33,173 nt of DNA from NCBI GenBank assembly GCA_012517255.1, contig JAAYVH010000251.1, forward strand, positions 1-33,173. The letters are read 5' to 3'. A model generated the notes under the pieces. The model did no database searches, had not been told where the DNA came from, and saw only the letters and a program-made list of their open reading frames with translations. Each line of letters opens with the position of its first letter. Within the stretch, counting starts at the first letter, position 1. The DNA comes from Chthonomonadales bacterium. Its GTDB lineage: Bacteria; Armatimonadota; Chthonomonadetes; Chthonomonadales; CAJBBX01. Positions 23,385-32,279 of this stretch are shown here, in pieces. The position numbers were made by a program, and so were the translations under genes.

Positions 23385-24251
23385 GTGCCGGGCCAATGCG
23401 AGCCATGCAAGCCCGGCACTCTGTACGTTGTCGCCACACCCATTGGGAACCTTGAGGACATCACGCTCAGGGCTCTGCGCATCCTGCGCGAAGCGGACCT
23501 GATCCTCGCCGAGGACACGCGCATCACGCGCAAGCTCCTGAGCCGCTACGACATCCACACGCCTCTGGCATCCTACCATGCACATTCCGAGTCCCAACGG
23601 ACCGACGAGTACGTGCGTCGGTTAGTCGAAGGCGGCTCGCTGGCGCTTGTGACGGACGCCGGTACGCCGACTGTCTCGGACCCGGGCGATCGTCTTGTGG
23701 CTGCTGCGGCACAGGCAGGGGTCCCCGTGACGCCCATCCCCGGCCCGAGCGCACTAACCGCCGTGCTCTCCGTTAGCGGCGTGCCGGGAGGCCGCTTCGT
23801 CTTCGAGGGCTTTCCCCCACGCGGTCGAAGTGACCGTCGCGAGTTCTTTGAGGGTCTGCGTGACGAGCCGCGCGCGATTGTCCTGTATGAGGCGCCGCAG
23901 AGGCTTGTTTCGACGCTGCGCGCAGCCTTTGCGGCCCTCGGAAACCGAGAAGCTGTCATCGGTCGAGAGCTGACTAAGACCTTCGAGGAGATCATCCGTG
24001 GGACACTGGAGGCGGCCATCGAACGGTTCTCTGCGACGCCTCCCCGCGGCGAGCTGACCATCGTCATTCATCCCGCACTCCCAGTCGTCGCCGGCGGCGG
24101 TCCTGCTGACGACGAAGTCCGTTCCGCAGTGGCTGAAGCTCTCGGTCGCGGCCTTACGCGCTCAGACGCTGCGCGCTACGTGGCGACGGCGCTGGGCATC
24201 TCTCGAAGGGACGCATACCGTGCAGTCCTTGAGCACGTTGATCATGGGTGA
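23385..24251 (+). CDS. rsmI: 16S rRNA (cytidine1402-2'-O)-methyltransferase
   Basis: 288 residues from the GTG at 23385, 7 nt after the foldase stop; the frame continues upstream into that gene, so the exact start is uncertain. Methylates C1402 of 16S rRNA. Clear RsmI motifs: GTLYVVATPIGNLEDITLRAL, ILAEDTRITRKLL, ALVTDAGTPTVSDPGDRLV, PGPSALTAVLSVSG and GRELTKTFEEIIRGTL. It overlaps the next gene by 32 nt. Confidence 0.93.
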   Translation: MPGQCEPCKPGTLYVVATPIGNLEDITLRALRILREADLILAEDTRITRKLLSRYDIHTPLASYHAHSESQRTDEYVRRLVEGGSLALVTDAGTPTVSDPGDRLVAAAAQAGVPVTPIPGPSALTAVLSVSGVPGGRFVFEGFPPRGRSDRREFFEGLRDEPRAIVLYEAPQRLVSTLRAAFAALGNREAVIGRELTKTFEEIIRGTLEAAIERFSATPPRGELTIVIHPALPVVAGGGPADDEVRSAVAEALGRGLTRSDAARYVATALGISRRDAYRAVLEHVDHG

Positions 24252-24984
24252 GGCGCGGCAGACTGACCGTGCGACTGCTGCCGATGCGCCAACGGTCTTG
24301 CTGTCGGTGATCATGCCCGTGTTCAACGAGCGCGACACGGTTCTCGCTGTCATCGATAGAGTGCGGAAGTCCCCCGTCCCCAAGGAGCTCATTGTCGTGG
24401 ATGACGGCTCAACCGATGGCACGACCGAGCTGCTGAAGGGCCTGGAGGGATCCCACTCCGACGTGCAGGTGTGCTACCATGAACGGAATCGCGGTAAGGG
24501 GGCTGCCATCCGAACTGCCATTCCGCTATGCCGGGGCGAGTTCATCTTGATCCAGGACGCCGATCTCGAGTATGACCCTGCCGAGTACGCGGACCTGCTC
24601 AGACCCCTTCTCGACGGTCGAGCGGACGTGGTATACGGTTCGCGCTTTCTCGGCGCAGGGGCGCACCGAGTCCACCTCTTCTGGCACCGGGTCGGAAACG
24701 GCTTACTGACAACGCTATCAAACATGCTGACCAACCTGAACCTAACCGACATGGAAGTAGGCTACAAGGTCTTTCGCGCCGACGTACTCAAGAGCCTTCG
24801 CCTCCGGTGCGAGCGGTTCGACTTTGAGCCCGAAGTGACCGCAAGGGTTGCGCGCCGCAGGTGCAGGATCTACGAGGTCCCCATATCGTATTCCGGCCGC
24901 GACTACTCCGAGGGGAAGAAGGTTGGTTGGCGAGACGGTCTGGCGGCGCTCTGGACCATCATCCGGTGCAGGTTCACCGATTGA
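24220..24984 (+). CDS. Family-2 glycosyltransferase (dolichyl-phosphate-mannose-synthase-like)
   Basis: 254 residues. GTG start at 24220, with GAAGGGA 7-8 nt before it inside rsmI; an ATG at 24244 is the alternative. GT-A fold: LLSVIMPVFNERDTV, LIVVDDGSTDGT, RGKGAAIRTAI and the DxD-type metal site IQDADLEYDPAEY, followed by VYGSRF and a DMEVGYKVFRADV segment typical of DPM1/polyprenyl-phosphate sugar synthases. It probably transfers a sugar to a lipid carrier, with a putative substrate from the dTDP- or UDP-sugar pathway next to it. No membrane helices seen. Confidence 0.88.
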   Translation: MQSLSTLIMGEARQTDRATAADAPTVLLSVIMPVFNERDTVLAVIDRVRKSPVPKELIVVDDGSTDGTTELLKGLEGSHSDVQVCYHERNRGKGAAIRTAIPLCRGEFILIQDADLEYDPAEYADLLRPLLDGRADVVYGSRFLGAGAHRVHLFWHRVGNGLLTTLSNMLTNLNLTDMEVGYKVFRADVLKSLRLRCERFDFEPEVTARVARRRCRIYEVPISYSGRDYSEGKKVGWRDGLAALWTIIRCRFTD

Positions 24985-25003
24985 AACAGGCGGAACAACG
25001 CGC

Positions 25004-25975
25004 ATGATTCTTGTGACTGGCGGCGCCGGCTACATCGGCAGCCACTATGTTCTGTATGAGCGGGAACGAGGCAACGAGGCGCTGGTGCTCGACGATCTGA
25101 GCCTGGGCCATCGGGAAGCCGTGCTGGATGCGCCGCTCATCGTGGCCGACCTTAGCAATGAAGCTGTCCTCGACGCGGTCTTCAGATCGTATCCCATCGA
25201 CGCAGTCGTTCACTTTGCGGCGCTGGCGTCGGTACCGGAATCCGTTGCGAAGCCGCACCGCTACTACCGCCACCACGTGGCGCACACCATAACCCTGCTG
25301 GATGCCATGCGTCGCCACTCGATCCCGTACCTCGTTTTCTCATCGTCGTGCGCTACCTACGGTGACCCGCAGTACACCCCCATGGACGAGCGTCATCCGC
25401 AGAATCCGATCAACCCGTACGGTGAGTCCAAACGGATCTGCGAGCGCATGATGCAGAGCTTCGACGAGGCATACGGTCTTCGGTACGTTTCGCTCCGGTA
25501 CTTCAACGCATCGGGGGCGGATCCGGAGGCCAGAATCGGCGAAAGCCATGATCCGGAGACGCATCTCATACCCATCGTCCTGCAGGCGGCTAACGGAAAA
25601 CGCAGGTCGGTGGCTGTATATGGCAACGACTACGCCACTCCGGACGGTACATGCATTCGGGACTACGTCCATGTCAACGATCTCGCGCAGGCTCACGCGC
25701 TGGCGCTGGATCGTCTGCGAGCAGGCGGTCCAAGCGCCACTTACAATGTCGGGTCGGGCACGGGACACTCCGTGCAGGATGTGATCGCCGCCTGTCGCGA
25801 GGTCACCGGTCGGCAGATACCCGTTGAGGAGGCTCCGCGCCGTGCAGGTGATCCGCCGATCCTCGTTGCCTCGTCGGCCAAGGCGGAGGCCGAGCTCGGA
25901 TGGCGTCCGCAGTACGCCGACCTCCATACCATAGTGGAGACGGCATGGCGCTGGGAAGAAAACAGGAGGTTCTGA
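25004..25975 (+). CDS. galE: UDP-glucose 4-epimerase-like SDR enzyme
   Basis: 323 residues from the ATG at 25004 (a longer in-frame stretch upstream lacks a matching fold). Extended short-chain dehydrogenase: MILVTGGAGYIGSHYVL (NAD site), LDDLSLGH, VVHFAALASVPESV, FSSSCATYGDPQYTPMDE, catalytic YGESK (with Ser in the SSSCATYG strand), YFNASGADP and CIRDYVHVNDLAQAH. Interconverts UDP-glucose and UDP-galactose in this family. It opens the sugar-nucleotide block; the next GTG starts 3 nt later. Substrate specificity within the family is inferred. Confidence 0.88.
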   Translation: MILVTGGAGYIGSHYVLYERERGNEALVLDDLSLGHREAVLDAPLIVADLSNEAVLDAVFRSYPIDAVVHFAALASVPESVAKPHRYYRHHVAHTITLLDAMRRHSIPYLVFSSSCATYGDPQYTPMDERHPQNPINPYGESKRICERMMQSFDEAYGLRYVSLRYFNASGADPEARIGESHDPETHLIPIVLQAANGKRRSVAVYGNDYATPDGTCIRDYVHVNDLAQAHALALDRLRAGGPSATYNVGSGTGHSVQDVIAACREVTGRQIPVEEAPRRAGDPPILVASSAKAEAELGWRPQYADLHTIVETAWRWEENRRF

Positions 25976-25978
25976 GAG

Positions 25979-26440
25979 GTGAACGACATAGGAAGCGCGA
26001 TCCCGGGAGTTACGATGCGCCGACTCGTGCTTCACAGTGATCCCCGGGGCTGGCTCGTGGAACTGATCCGCGAAGACGATTTGCCCGGAGGCGTGGTGCC
26101 GCGCATGGCATACCTCTCGGTGACCCATCCTGGTATCGGTCGCGGACCGCACGAGCACGTGCATCAGACCGATGTGTTCTGTTTCGTGTCGGGTCGCTTC
26201 AGCCTGCATCTCTGGGATCGCCGACCGGGAATGACGCCGCGCGACGAGGTCCATGTCGTCGGCGAAGATGCGCCCGTGCTGGTTACCGTCCCCCCGGGGG
26301 TGGTGCACGGGTACCGCAATACCGGCGATACGGATGCCTTCGTGGTGAACCTACCGGACCGACTGTACGCAGGCTGGGGCAAACGAGAGCCCGTGGACGA
26401 AATCCGCCATGAGGACCTCGGCTCGGAGTTTCAGTGGTGA
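25979..26440 (+). CDS. dTDP-4-dehydrorhamnose 3,5-epimerase-like cupin
   Basis: 153 residues, GTG start, 3 nt after galE. RmlC-type cupin: RLVLHSDPRGWLVELIRED start (as in RmlC), RGPHEHVHQTDVFCFVSGRFSLHLWD, then VTVPPGVVHGYRNTGDTDAFVVNLPDRLY. It is about 25-30 residues shorter than standard RmlC, and the first His motif reads HEHVHQTD rather than RGLHxQ, so it may be an RmlC or a related WxcM/FdtA-type ketoisomerase. It overlaps the rmlB start by 7 nt, which supports a dTDP-sugar role. Confidence 0.72.
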   Translation: MNDIGSAIPGVTMRRLVLHSDPRGWLVELIREDDLPGGVVPRMAYLSVTHPGIGRGPHEHVHQTDVFCFVSGRFSLHLWDRRPGMTPRDEVHVVGEDAPVLVTVPPGVVHGYRNTGDTDAFVVNLPDRLYAGWGKREPVDEIRHEDLGSEFQW

Positions 26441-27471
26441 CCGGCTCGATCTTGATCACGGGCGGCGCCGGGTTCATCGGCTCGAACTTCGTGCGTTACT
26501 GGGCCGAGCGACATCCTGACCAACGTATCATCGTGCTGGATGCCCTGACGTACGCCGGGAATCTGGCCAACCTGTCCGAGTTCGACGGAGACGCGCGGTT
26601 CCGGTTCTATCCCGGCCGCATCGAGGATCCGACCGTAGTCTCCGGAATCTTTCGCTGCGAGAAGGTGACCCACGTCGTCAACTTCGCTGCGGAATCGCAC
26701 AACGACCGGAGTATGCTCGACCCAACGGGCTTGATCGGCTCCAATGTCACCGGCGTTAGCGTGTTGCTGGAGGCAGCGTCTCGCTATGGCGTAGAACGCT
26801 TCGTGCACGTCTCGACCGATGAGGTCTACGGGCAGATACATTCCGGCCTGTTTCGTGAGGATGACCCGCTCTTGCCCCGCACGCCCTATTCGGCCGGCAA
26901 GGCTGGCGGGGAGATGCAGGTCCGGGCCCACGTCATCGCGTTCGGCACTCCTGCTATGGTGACGCGTGGCAGCAACACGTTCGGACCCTATCAGTACCCG
27001 GAGAAGATTCTGCCGTTCTTCATCACGCGTGCGCTCGACGGCAAGGCATTGCCGCTGTACGGCGACGGACGACAGGTGCGCGACTGGCTGTTTGTCGAGG
27101 ACCACTGCGCAGGCATCGCCGTCGTGCTGGAGAAGGGCCAGAAGGGTGAAGCCTACAACATCGGCGGCGGCAACGAGTTCACGAACGCAGATCTGACGCG
27201 GAGGGTACTCGGTCTTCTCGGGAAGCCCGAGTCTCTCATCCGACACATACCCGATCCGCGCGGTGCGGCCCATGACGCTCGCTACGCCCTCGACACGGCC
27301 AAGGCCGCGGCCCTCGGGTGGAGCCCTGGCGCCGACTTCGATGACGCCCTCGAGGCAACCGTCCGTTGGTATGTGGACCACCCGAGTTGGTGGCGTCCCA
27401 TCGTGGAGTCCGAGCCTTATCAAGCTTACATCCGCCGGTATTACGGCCCGACCCTTGGAGCGGACCTTTAG
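26434..27471 (+). CDS. rmlB: dTDP-glucose 4,6-dehydratase
   Basis: 345 residues. Start is a GTG at 26434 (a second GTG at 26437 is possible). SDR fold: ILITGGAGFIGSNFVRY, LDALTYAGNLANL, NFAAESHNDRSM, then the catalytic STDEVYGQI (Thr, Asp, Glu) and YSAGKAGG (Tyr and Lys), followed by NTFGPYQYPEKILPFFITRAL and GRQVRDWLFVEDH. It converts dTDP-glucose to dTDP-4-keto-6-deoxyglucose, the step before RmlC and RmlD. One difference: the usual YSASKA reads YSAGKA, which should still function. Confidence 0.93.
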   Translation: MVTGSILITGGAGFIGSNFVRYWAERHPDQRIIVLDALTYAGNLANLSEFDGDARFRFYPGRIEDPTVVSGIFRCEKVTHVVNFAAESHNDRSMLDPTGLIGSNVTGVSVLLEAASRYGVERFVHVSTDEVYGQIHSGLFREDDPLLPRTPYSAGKAGGEMQVRAHVIAFGTPAMVTRGSNTFGPYQYPEKILPFFITRALDGKALPLYGDGRQVRDWLFVEDHCAGIAVVLEKGQKGEAYNIGGGNEFTNADLTRRVLGLLGKPESLIRHIPDPRGAAHDARYALDTAKAAALGWSPGADFDDALEATVRWYVDHPSWWRPIVESEPYQAYIRRYYGPTLGADL

Positions 27472-27474
27472 GAC

Positions 27475-27978
27475 ATGAGCAGCGCAGCGTCTCAAAAGAT
27501 CGTGTCCCGCGAACGCCTTCGCGAGATCATGGACGCCAGCCATGCCGAACATCGTACGGTGGTGTTCACGAACGGCTGTTTTGATCTTCTCCACATCGGG
27601 CATGCTCGGTACCTCGCCGAGGCCCGTGCGTACGGCGATCTCCTCGTCGTGGGTCTGAACAGCGATGCCTCGGTACGGGCGCTCAAGGGTCCTCGTCGCC
27701 CGCTGATCCCACAGGCAGAGCGTGCCGAGATGCTCGCCCACCTCGCGTCTGTTGACTATGTGTCGGTTTTCGACGAGACAACCGCCGACGCGCTGATCGA
27801 GGTCGTTCGTCCCCGGTTCTATGTGAAGGGCGGCGATGTGGATGTTGCGCGCATTCCGGAGCTGCCGACAGTCGAACGGTGCGGCGGTCGCGTTATAGTG
27901 GCGCAGTATGTTGCAGAGCGCTCGACCTCCGAGATCATCACGCGAGTTCTGACGGCGTATGAGCAAGCCGGTTCCTAG
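27475..27978 (+). CDS. rfaE2: D-glycero-beta-D-manno-heptose 1-phosphate adenylyltransferase (RfaE2-type)
   Basis: 167 residues. Nucleotidyltransferase fold with TNGCFDLLHIGHARYLAEAR (HxGH site), VVGLNSDASVRALKGPRRPL, ALIEVVRPRFYVKGGD and the end motif STSEIITRVL (family form is ST-x-I). In heptose synthesis this is the activating step that makes ADP-heptose. The kinase half (RfaE1 of HldE) is absent here, so it must be elsewhere or this copy acts on another sugar phosphate. It overlaps the prenyltransferase by 20 nt, an unusual association worth noting. Confidence 0.9.
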   Translation: MSSAASQKIVSRERLREIMDASHAEHRTVVFTNGCFDLLHIGHARYLAEARAYGDLLVVGLNSDASVRALKGPRRPLIPQAERAEMLAHLASVDYVSVFDETTADALIEVVRPRFYVKGGDVDVARIPELPTVERCGGRVIVAQYVAERSTSEIITRVLTAYEQAGS

Positions 27979-28867
27979 CGTCCCTGCGCCTCAAGTCAGC
28001 GCACATCGAACCGCCGTGGCGCTCCTTCAGGCAATGCGGCCACGCCAGTGGACCAAGAACCTCTTCCTGTTCGTGGGAATGGTGTTCACCGACAACTGGC
28101 ATCTTCTGCCGCGTGCCCTGTCGGCGTTCGTTCTCTTCTGTGCACTGTCCTCCGGTATGTACCTTCTGAACGACGTGCGTGACCGCGAACGTGACCGGGT
28201 CCATCCAACCAAACGGAACCGTCCGGTGGCGTCGGGCGCATTGGCAGTGGGCGCTGCCACGGCGTTCGGGATCGTCCTGATTGCCGGAGGTCTCGCCGGT
28301 GCGCTGCTCTTGGGCAGACGATTCGCTGCAACAGCGCTCCTGTTCGTCGCCTTGCAGGTGGCGTACACATACGGACTCAAGAATGCCGTGATCCTGGACG
28401 TGTTCGCAATCGCGATGGCGTTCGTTCTCCGTGCCATTGCTGGAGCCGCAGCCGTTGGGGTACCGGACTCCGTGTGGCTGCTGGTCTGCACGTTGCAGCT
28501 CGCTCTGTTCCTCGGTTTCGGCAAGCGTCGCCATGAGCTAGTCGAGCTGGAGCAGGAGGCCGGCAGCCATCGCGATACCCTCGATCACTACAGCGTTCCG
28601 TTCCTCGACCAGATGATTTCAATCGTGCTCGGCGCTCTGGTTGTGTCGTATGCGGTCTACTCGGTGTCGTCCCCGACAGCCGCTTCGCATCCCGGCATGG
28701 TGTTCACGTTGCCGTTCGTCCTGTACGGTATCTTCCGGTACCTGTATCTCATCCACATACGACGCATGGGCGGCAGCCCGGAGGCTGTCCTTCTGAGCGA
28801 TCGGCCGCTCCAGATGGCTCTTCTACTGTGGTTGCTGTGCGTCGTTGCCGCCTTCAAACTCCGTTGA
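27959..28867 (+). CDS. UbiA-family prenyltransferase, decaprenyl-phosphate phosphoribosyltransferase-like
   Basis: 302 residues, about eight to nine membrane helices. UbiA superfamily: RPRQWTKNLFLFVGMVF start, then the Asp-rich NDVRDRERDRVHPTKRNRPVASG (first NDxxD motif), YTYGLKNAVILDVFAIAMAFVLRAIAG (second motif, though less acidic) and GFGKRRHELVELE. This pattern is that of 5-phosphoribosyl diphosphate:polyprenyl-phosphate transferases (Rv3806c-type), which start arabinose-type glycan precursors. The neighbour genes (rmlB, rmlD, GT2) suit a lipid-linked cell-surface glycan. Substrate is inferred. Confidence 0.82.
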   Translation: MSKPVPSVPAPQVSAHRTAVALLQAMRPRQWTKNLFLFVGMVFTDNWHLLPRALSAFVLFCALSSGMYLLNDVRDRERDRVHPTKRNRPVASGALAVGAATAFGIVLIAGGLAGALLLGRRFAATALLFVALQVAYTYGLKNAVILDVFAIAMAFVLRAIAGAAAVGVPDSVWLLVCTLQLALFLGFGKRRHELVELEQEAGSHRDTLDHYSVPFLDQMISIVLGALVVSYAVYSVSSPTAASHPGMVFTLPFVLYGIFRYLYLIHIRRMGGSPEAVLLSDRPLQMALLLWLLCVVAAFKLR

Positions 28868-28880
28868 GAGGTAACCACCC

Positions 28881-29750
28881 GTGAAGGTACTCGTCACAGG
28901 CGCCAACGGCATGCTCGGCAAGGCCATCTGCCTGCAGACTGCGCCGGCCGATGTGGAGCTTCATGCCGCCGACATTGTGGGCGCTCAGATCGACCTGGAC
29001 ATCACCTGCCCCACCGCCGTGCGGGAAGTCATCCATTCCATCGCGCCCGACGTGATCATTCATTGCGCCGCGTATACGCAGGTGGACCGAGCCGAGGAAG
29101 AGCCCGATGTCGCCTATCGAGTGAACGCACTGGGCTCCGAGCTGGTTGCGCTGACCGCCGACCGTGTGGCCGCCGCAATGTGTTACATCAGCACCGACTT
29201 CGTTTTCGACGGCGCCAAGCGGGCCGCCTACCACGAATATGACGAGCCTAATCCCCTCAGCGCGTATGCGCGCACCAAGCTGGCGGGTGAGCTCGCCGTT
29301 GCGAGACACTGCCGCCGCCATTGGATTGTCAGAACGGCATGGCTATACGGCGAGCACGGACGCAACTTCCCGGCGACCATCCTGCGGGCCGCACGCGAGG
29401 GCAGGCAACTGCGGGTGGTCGCGGATCAGACCGGCTCGCCGACGTATGCTCGCGATCTTGCACGAGCCATATGGCGTCTCATCGCTCACGCCGGGTACGG
29501 GACCTACCATATCGTGAATCTCGGAAGCGCCTCGTGGTACGAGCTTGCTCGCCGCACGCTCGACGCCGCAGGACTTTACGACGTCCCGGTTCAACCGATA
29601 CCGTCCTCCGACTGGCCATCGCCCGCTCGACGTCCCGCCTATTCGCCGCTCTCGTCGCTCCGCGGACCGGCCGAGGGTTTGCCTCCGTTGCGCCCCTGGC
29701 AGGACGCAGTCAGCGAGTTCGTATCCCATGTGAGGAAGGAACAACCGTAG
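28881..29750 (+). CDS. rmlD: dTDP-4-dehydrorhamnose reductase
   Basis: 289 residues, GTG start with GAGAGG about 8 nt upstream, 13 nt after the prenyltransferase stop. RmlD motifs: VLVTGANGMLGKAI, DLDITCP, PDVIIHCAAYTQVDRAEEEPD, YISTDFVFDGAKRAAYHEYDEPNPLSAYARTKLAGE (catalytic Tyr-x3-Lys is YARTK), TAWLYGEHGRNF and DQTGSPTYARDLA. It reduces dTDP-4-keto-rhamnose to dTDP-L-rhamnose. Together with rmlB and the rmlC-like gene this gives three of the four steps; rmlA is not in the window. Confidence 0.94.
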   Translation: MKVLVTGANGMLGKAICLQTAPADVELHAADIVGAQIDLDITCPTAVREVIHSIAPDVIIHCAAYTQVDRAEEEPDVAYRVNALGSELVALTADRVAAAMCYISTDFVFDGAKRAAYHEYDEPNPLSAYARTKLAGELAVARHCRRHWIVRTAWLYGEHGRNFPATILRAAREGRQLRVVADQTGSPTYARDLARAIWRLIAHAGYGTYHIVNLGSASWYELARRTLDAAGLYDVPVQPIPSSDWPSPARRPAYSPLSSLRGPAEGLPPLRPWQDAVSEFVSHVRKEQP

Positions 29751-29754
29751 GCAC

Positions 29755-31506
29755 ATGACGGATCTCCGAGTGCGCGGAGCGATGCACGTTGCCATAGGGC
29801 TCGTGTTGGTGGCCTCATGGCACGCGCCGAGCGCAGCGCAGACAGACCTCTCGCCGCCATTCACCCGAGCCCTCAGCTACTACGCTCGGCTGCAGCCGCG
29901 CGTGCTGTGGGTAGACGCTACGGCCAACCTGTCCAGGATCACGCATCGTGCGGGCGTCGCCGACATCGTTGAGAATGCACGGCGTTCGAACGTCAATATC
30001 ATCGTTGTAGACGTGAAACCGATCAGCGGCCAGGTCCTCTATCCAAGCGCCATCGCCGAACGCATGACGTCATGGCGCGGGCAGACATACCCCGAGTTCG
30101 ATGTACTGCAGGCGTTCATCGAGGAGGCGCACAAGGCCGGCATCGAGGTTGCCGCATCGCTGAACGTGCTCGCAGAAGGCCACAAGATGTTCGGCGTCGG
30201 GAAGGCGTACCAGAAGCGGGATTGGCAAGCCGTTGTTCTGACTGTGCAACGTTCGCTTCGCTCCCCTGATGGGGCGCGGCTGCGCGTTCGGGGCGCCGAG
30301 GACCCAGAGGAGGTGGGCACGACGCTGGTACAGGGCCCCGAAACACTCATCGAAGGGACGTCCACGCCGGGACAGGAGCTGGCGGTAGTCCTCGAGCATA
30401 GCGGCCGCGTGGCGGGTATGGTGGATCCGGCGCTGTTGGGAGACGTGCCGCTTGCGCCGCCAGATGAGGGGCGCATGTTGTTGCTTCGGGACGATGCGCG
30501 AACATGGGCCACCAGCCACCTTCGGGCGGGCGACACTGCCCGATTTGAAGCGGTCACCCGTCTTGTGCCGATCACGGAGGCCCCGGGCGAACGGATAGCG
30601 GCCTTCGTGAACCCGCTGCATGCTGAAGCCCGGAATCATCAGTTGGCGCTGATTCGCGAGATTGTCCAGCGGTATGACATAGACGGCATCGTACTGGATA
30701 GGACCCGCTATGCGTCCCTGTACGCCGACTTTGGACCCATCATGCGCAACGCGTTCGAGCGCTGGCTCGGACAGTTCATCGAACGATGGCCCGACGACGT
30801 GCTGGCGATCAGCCCGATTCCGGGGGAGTCGGTGCGGCCGGGACGGCACTTCAAGGCGTGGCTTGAGTTTAGGGCACGGGTGATCCGGGATCTGGTTCGC
30901 GACATCCGCGAAACCGTCAAGCAAGTGAAGCCCAATGTCACGCTGGGCGCCTACGTAGGGTCATGGTTCTCCGAGTACTATGGCGTGGGAGTCAACTGGG
31001 CAAGCGAACGCTACCCGGTTGGGTACTCATGGGCATCGCAGGCATACAATGAGGCAGGGTACGCCGAACTCCTCGACTGGTTGACGACAGGCTGTTACTA
31101 CGGTATACCTACGCGCGATCAGGCTCGTGCCCTGGGCCAGAGAGAGGGCGCGACTGTTGAGACGGCCGCCATCCTCTCCACACGGGTCGTTGCGAATGCC
31201 GTACCTGTCGCCGCGGGCCTGTATGCACTGAACTACGAAGGACGACCCGCTGACTTTCGGTCCGCCATGGACGTCGCCATGCGTCGGTCCGCCGGAGTGA
31301 TGCTGTTTGACACCTCGCACATCTACGATTACGGTTGGTGGGATATCGTGGCGCAAGCCATGCCGGATCAGGCGTATCCGCTCCATGCCTGCGCCGGCCT
31401 CCTGTCGCAGCTTCGTTCGGCCCATGATGCGGTTGTGGGTGTCGGTGAGCCGGATCCTCTTGCCAGTCGCATGCCTATTGTCCCCTATCAACCGGGCGGA
31501 GGCTAG
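29755..31506 (+). CDS. Secreted family-10-glycosidase-like (GHL10) protein
   Basis: 583 residues, ATG 4 nt after rmlD stop. Signal peptide about 1-28 (MHVAIGLVLVASWHAPSAAQ). TIM-barrel-like GHL10/DUF187-type core: RVLWVDATANLSRITHRAGVADIVENARRSNVNIIVVDVKPISGQVLYPS at the start, EAHKAGIEVAASLNVLAEG, then after an insertion of about 130 residues (GTTLVQGPETLIEGTS onward) the barrel resumes with AAFVNPLHAEARNHQLALIREIVQRYDIDGIVLDRTRYASLYADFG, and later LISPIPGESV-like and LGAYVGSW strands. Activity and substrate are not known for most members. It may trim or remodel the surface glycan; that is inference. Confidence 0.78.
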   Translation: MTDLRVRGAMHVAIGLVLVASWHAPSAAQTDLSPPFTRALSYYARLQPRVLWVDATANLSRITHRAGVADIVENARRSNVNIIVVDVKPISGQVLYPSAIAERMTSWRGQTYPEFDVLQAFIEEAHKAGIEVAASLNVLAEGHKMFGVGKAYQKRDWQAVVLTVQRSLRSPDGARLRVRGAEDPEEVGTTLVQGPETLIEGTSTPGQELAVVLEHSGRVAGMVDPALLGDVPLAPPDEGRMLLLRDDARTWATSHLRAGDTARFEAVTRLVPITEAPGERIAAFVNPLHAEARNHQLALIREIVQRYDIDGIVLDRTRYASLYADFGPIMRNAFERWLGQFIERWPDDVLAISPIPGESVRPGRHFKAWLEFRARVIRDLVRDIRETVKQVKPNVTLGAYVGSWFSEYYGVGVNWASERYPVGYSWASQAYNEAGYAELLDWLTTGCYYGIPTRDQARALGQREGATVETAAILSTRVVANAVPVAAGLYALNYEGRPADFRSAMDVAMRRSAGVMLFDTSHIYDYGWWDIVAQAMPDQAYPLHACAGLLSQLRSAHDAVVGVGEPDPLASRMPIVPYQPGGG

Positions 31507-32275
31507 GCAGTCCATTTCGCCCTCACCACCGAGTGCGACAGTCTGGATGCGCATACAGAACACCGCGCTGGGAGCCATTGATATGGCGACCACGCGCGAC
31601 GGCCCCTGGACGCTCGTAGCGCGCACGGAGCAGCCGGCGCTCATCGATGCCCCGTGTGCGGAGTCAGGGCTGGCACAGGGCGCTTTGCGCGTGTCCGGAA
31701 CGGCCGCAGTGCTAGCCCTGAGCGCCGGTCGGGCGATCAAGGTGATACCGGCACGTTCGACCCCAGCGGCGCGGGACGTGCTGACGGTCCGGCCTGCGGA
31801 ATCTCTTGGCGCCATCCTTAAGCTGGTTCGCGACGGCACAGCCACGATCGGGCTCCTGTACGGAGGCCGCATCGTGCCGGTGCGGGAGGGCTACGCCCCG
31901 TCGGACGGCGATTGGCTTGTGCTGGAGCTGCCAATCTCGGGAGTGTCAGCCGAAGAAGTCCAGAAGCAGCTTGCGCAGCTAGGCGCCGACTACCGCAAGC
32001 ACGCCTCCGAAACGCTGCGAGCCCGTGGCGGCAAACCGACGAAGGGCGCGCTGCGGGTCTCGGCCAATCTGAAGCCAGGCACGTCCGCCATGTCGGTCAC
32101 GTTTCTCCTCGACGGCGTTCCCGTAGCCCTGTTGAACAGAGCGCCGTTTCAGGTGCTCTGGGACACGCGCGACTGGTCGGATGGCGAACACCTGATCGAG
32201 GTGCGTGCTCTCGATGAACGGGGCATGGTCCTGACGCGCACGAAGACGCTTGTGCTCGTCGCGAACGCAGGGTAG
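31424..32275 (+). CDS. Secreted protein with C-terminal Ig-like domain, overlapping the upstream gene
   Basis: About 283 residues if begun at the ATG pair at 31424/31427, which sit 80-83 nt inside the previous gene. This start is preferred because it gives a classic signal peptide (MRLWVSVSRILLPVACLLSPINRAEA, cut after AEA); the frame stays open to 31307, and an ATG at 31541 would remove the signal. The middle is unassigned; residues about 190-280 form a beta-sandwich pattern (SVTFLLDGVPVALLNRAPFQVLWDTRDWSDGEHLIEVRALDERG) like bacterial Ig-like domains of exoenzymes. No family is named. It probably works outside the cytoplasm beside the glycosidase-like protein. Confidence 0.6.
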   Translation: MMRLWVSVSRILLPVACLLSPINRAEARQSISPSPPSATVWMRIQNTALGAIDMATTRDGPWTLVARTEQPALIDAPCAESGLAQGALRVSGTAAVLALSAGRAIKVIPARSTPAARDVLTVRPAESLGAILKLVRDGTATIGLLYGGRIVPVREGYAPSDGDWLVLELPISGVSAEEVQKQLAQLGADYRKHASETLRARGGKPTKGALRVSANLKPGTSAMSVTFLLDGVPVALLNRAPFQVLWDTRDWSDGEHLIEVRALDERGMVLTRTKTLVLVANAG

Positions 32276-32279
32276 AGAG

